Source: JAENWH01 sp038248745 (GTDB taxonomy: Bacteria; Bacillota; Clostridia; Peptostreptococcales; Anaerovoracaceae). Taken from it: a DNA stretch of 7,920 bases. Within the stretch, counting starts at the first letter, position 1; each line of letters begins with the position of its first letter. Made by a program: the position numbers and the translations under genes. The stretch lies in the NCBI GenBank assembly GCA_038248745.1, contig JBBRXC010000074.1:1-7920 (forward strand), read 5' to 3'. Of this stretch, positions 7,113-7,920 are shown piece after piece. Below the pieces are notes generated by a model. That model did not search any database. It was not told where the DNA came from and saw only the letters and a list, made by a program, of their open reading frames with translations.

Positions 7113-7141
7113 TCTATAATAAAAACAATACTCCTTTTCAA
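7113..7141 (-). promoter_or_regulatory. Candidate sigma-A-type promoter of the arcBAC operon
   Basis: On the minus strand TTGAAA (7141-7136) and TATAGA (7118-7113) are separated by 17 nt, which predicts a start near 7106 and a leader of about 44 nt. A second, weaker pairing slightly downstream (TTGTTT with TATATT, 16-nt spacer) is also possible. The -10 box is only 4 of 6 to consensus, which fits a promoter needing activation. No arginine-repressor (ARG) box or CRP/FNR-type site was recognised here. Confidence 0.5.
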
Positions 7142-7152
7142 TAGTATATAAA

Positions 7153-7184
7153 GTGCCAGTTTGTTTGTAATTTCATGTGCCAGT
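7153..7184. repeat. Two direct copies of GTGCCAGT upstream of the arcB promoter (candidate operator)
   Basis: The plus strand carries GTGCCAGT at 7153-7160 and again at 7177-7184, with starts 24 bp apart. The copy nearer arcB ends about 11 bp upstream of the -35 box, and the other lies in the last codons of the MocR-like gene. The repeats stand out as GC-rich in an AT-rich region. MocR/GntR regulators such as GabR and PdxR are known to bind direct repeats, so an operator is plausible but unproven. Confidence 0.45.
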
Positions 7185-7920
7185 GGTATGGGCAGCAGCA
7201 ATTAACAACTTATAAAGTTCCGCCATTCCTTCTTCTACCTGCAAACAGGAAGGATAGGAATAATTCAATCTAATCCGATTATATCCTTCCTTTTTACAAG
7301 GTGAGAAAAAAATACCTGGGATAAAAGATACTCCAGCTCTTGCTGCATCTTTTGTCAATTTTTTCATGTTCACACAATCTGGCAGATTGCACCAGATGTA
7401 AACGCCTCCCTGCGGCCTTCGATAAGTAACCCCTAAAGGCTTCAGTTTGTCAAGCCAGGCACACATTAGGTCACGTTTTTTTCTATACTCAAGATTAAAC
7501 GCTAAAATCCGCTTTTGGTAAATTCCCTTTGAAAGATAATGTTTCAGCAATTTCTGATACATCCAGTCCAAGCTAATCAGTCTGATTGAAACAAGATAGC
7601 TCATGCTTTTAATCACACTTTTGGGTGCCGCAAGAAACGCAATGCCAATACCCGGAATAAACGTTAACGAAAAAGAATAGATATAGATAACATTATTCCC
7701 CCAATCTAGAGATTTAATAGAAGGCAGTTTTGGACCATCTAGACAAATTTCCGATGCTGCGTCGTCCTCAATAATCGGGACTCTGTATTTATAAGATAGT
7801 TCCAGCAACTTTTTTCTTCTGTCCAGGGACAGGATGACTCCTGTCGGGTCATGATAGCTGGAATTGACATAGATGAATTTTGGTTGATGTTTTTCAAGGA
7901 TCGATTCAATATTATCACAA
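7173..7920 (-). CDS. MocR/aminotransferase class I fold protein with degenerate PLP site (5' end beyond the window)
   Basis: The frame is open from the window edge to the TGA at 7175-7173, giving 248 residues that cover the C-terminal half of a fold-type I aminotransferase domain. Residues are counted from the first full codon at 7919. The order of conserved segments is that of MocR regulators and related aminotransferases: YHDPTG (22-27), VPIIEDD (47-53), SFSLTFIPGIGIAF (82-95), RPQGGVYIW (168-176), GVSFIPG (196-202) and NRIRLNYS (214-221). The positions that normally grip PLP are changed. The catalytic Lys of SFSK is Leu85, the phosphate-binding Arg seven residues later is Gly92, the Tyr after the EDD motif is Ala54/Ala55, and the Asn of NPTG is Asp24. 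The pyridine-nitrogen Asp52 and substrate-carboxylate Arg217 remain. The N-terminus is unseen, so a GntR-type winged helix is expected but not shown. The alternative is an enzyme-like protein without one. The gene lies directly upstream of arcB in the same direction. Confidence 0.8.
   Translation of the reverse strand, partial: CDNIESILEKHQPKFIYVNSSYHDPTGVILSLDRRKKLLELSYKYRVPIIEDDAASEICLDGPKLPSIKSLDWGNNVIYIYSFSLTFIPGIGIAFLAAPKSVIKSMSYLVSIRLISLDWMYQKLLKHYLSKGIYQKRILAFNLEYRKKRDLMCAWLDKLKPLGVTYRRPQGGVYIWCNLPDCVNMKKLTKDAARAGVSFIPGIFFSPCKKEGYNRIRLNYSYPSCLQVEEGMAELYKLLIAAAHTTGT

Noticed and set aside
7153..7184. TGGCAC on the minus strand resembling the -24 element of a sigma-54 promoter upstream of arcB.
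   Set aside because: Neither copy has a GC or TTGC element at the required distance for the -12 box, so the sigma-54 pattern fails. The copies are better described as a direct repeat.
7007..7201. A 64-codon minus-strand open frame spanning the leader between the MocR-like gene and arcB.
   Set aside because: It overlaps both neighbouring genes in another frame, lacks a recognisable domain and follows the AT-rich promoter region, so it is treated as chance.
1..7920. tRNA or rRNA genes, CRISPR arrays, insertion sequences, integrase sites or defence systems.
   Set aside because: No cloverleaf, regularly spaced repeats, transposase motifs or terminal inverted repeats were recognised by eye. Apart from the short regions described, the window is filled with metabolic genes.

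Overview
The window looks like a piece of an anaerobic, low-GC Bacillota chromosome, most likely from class Clostridia. The evidence is the AT-rich sequence, strong AGGAGG-type ribosome binding sites, a complete fermentative arginine deiminase pathway, and a membrane subunit of the hydrogenase-4/complex I superfamily. The species cannot be named from the sequence. All recognised genes lie on the minus strand, so transcription runs from high to low coordinates. Every plus-strand open frame appears to be a shadow of one of these genes.

Layout in transcription order. (1) 7920-7173: the C-terminal part of a MocR/aminotransferase-I-fold protein, cut by the window edge. Nearly all residues expected to hold PLP are replaced. 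(2) 7184-7063: a short intergenic control region with two direct copies of GTGCCAGT, a sigma-A-type promoter and the arcB ribosome binding site. (3) 7062-3833: arcB, arcA and arcC, the whole catabolic arginine deiminase pathway (arginine to citrulline to ornithine plus carbamoyl phosphate, then ATP). (4) 3812-2820: a secreted lipoprotein of the M28 zinc aminopeptidase family, 20 nt behind arcC and probably the last gene of the arc transcript. (5) 2757-2054: a two-gene unit with a one-base stop/start overlap. It encodes a MazG-superfamily NTP pyrophosphohydrolase and a glyoxalase-like VOC protein, and is closed by a clear intrinsic terminator at 1992-1960. (6) From 1935 to the window start: a near-consensus promoter driving a HyfB/HycC-like proton-translocating membrane subunit that runs off the edge, probably the first gene of an energy-converting hydrogenase or related complex.

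Taken together, this is an energy-metabolism neighbourhood. A surface-anchored peptidase could release amino acids from peptides, the arc enzymes make ATP from arginine, and the HyfB-like protein belongs to an ion-pumping redox complex. No ArcD arginine/ornithine antiporter is present in the window. The most unusual element is the MocR-like protein next to the arc operon, which appears to have kept its fold while losing its PLP chemistry. It is paired with a direct-repeat candidate operator just upstream of arcB.
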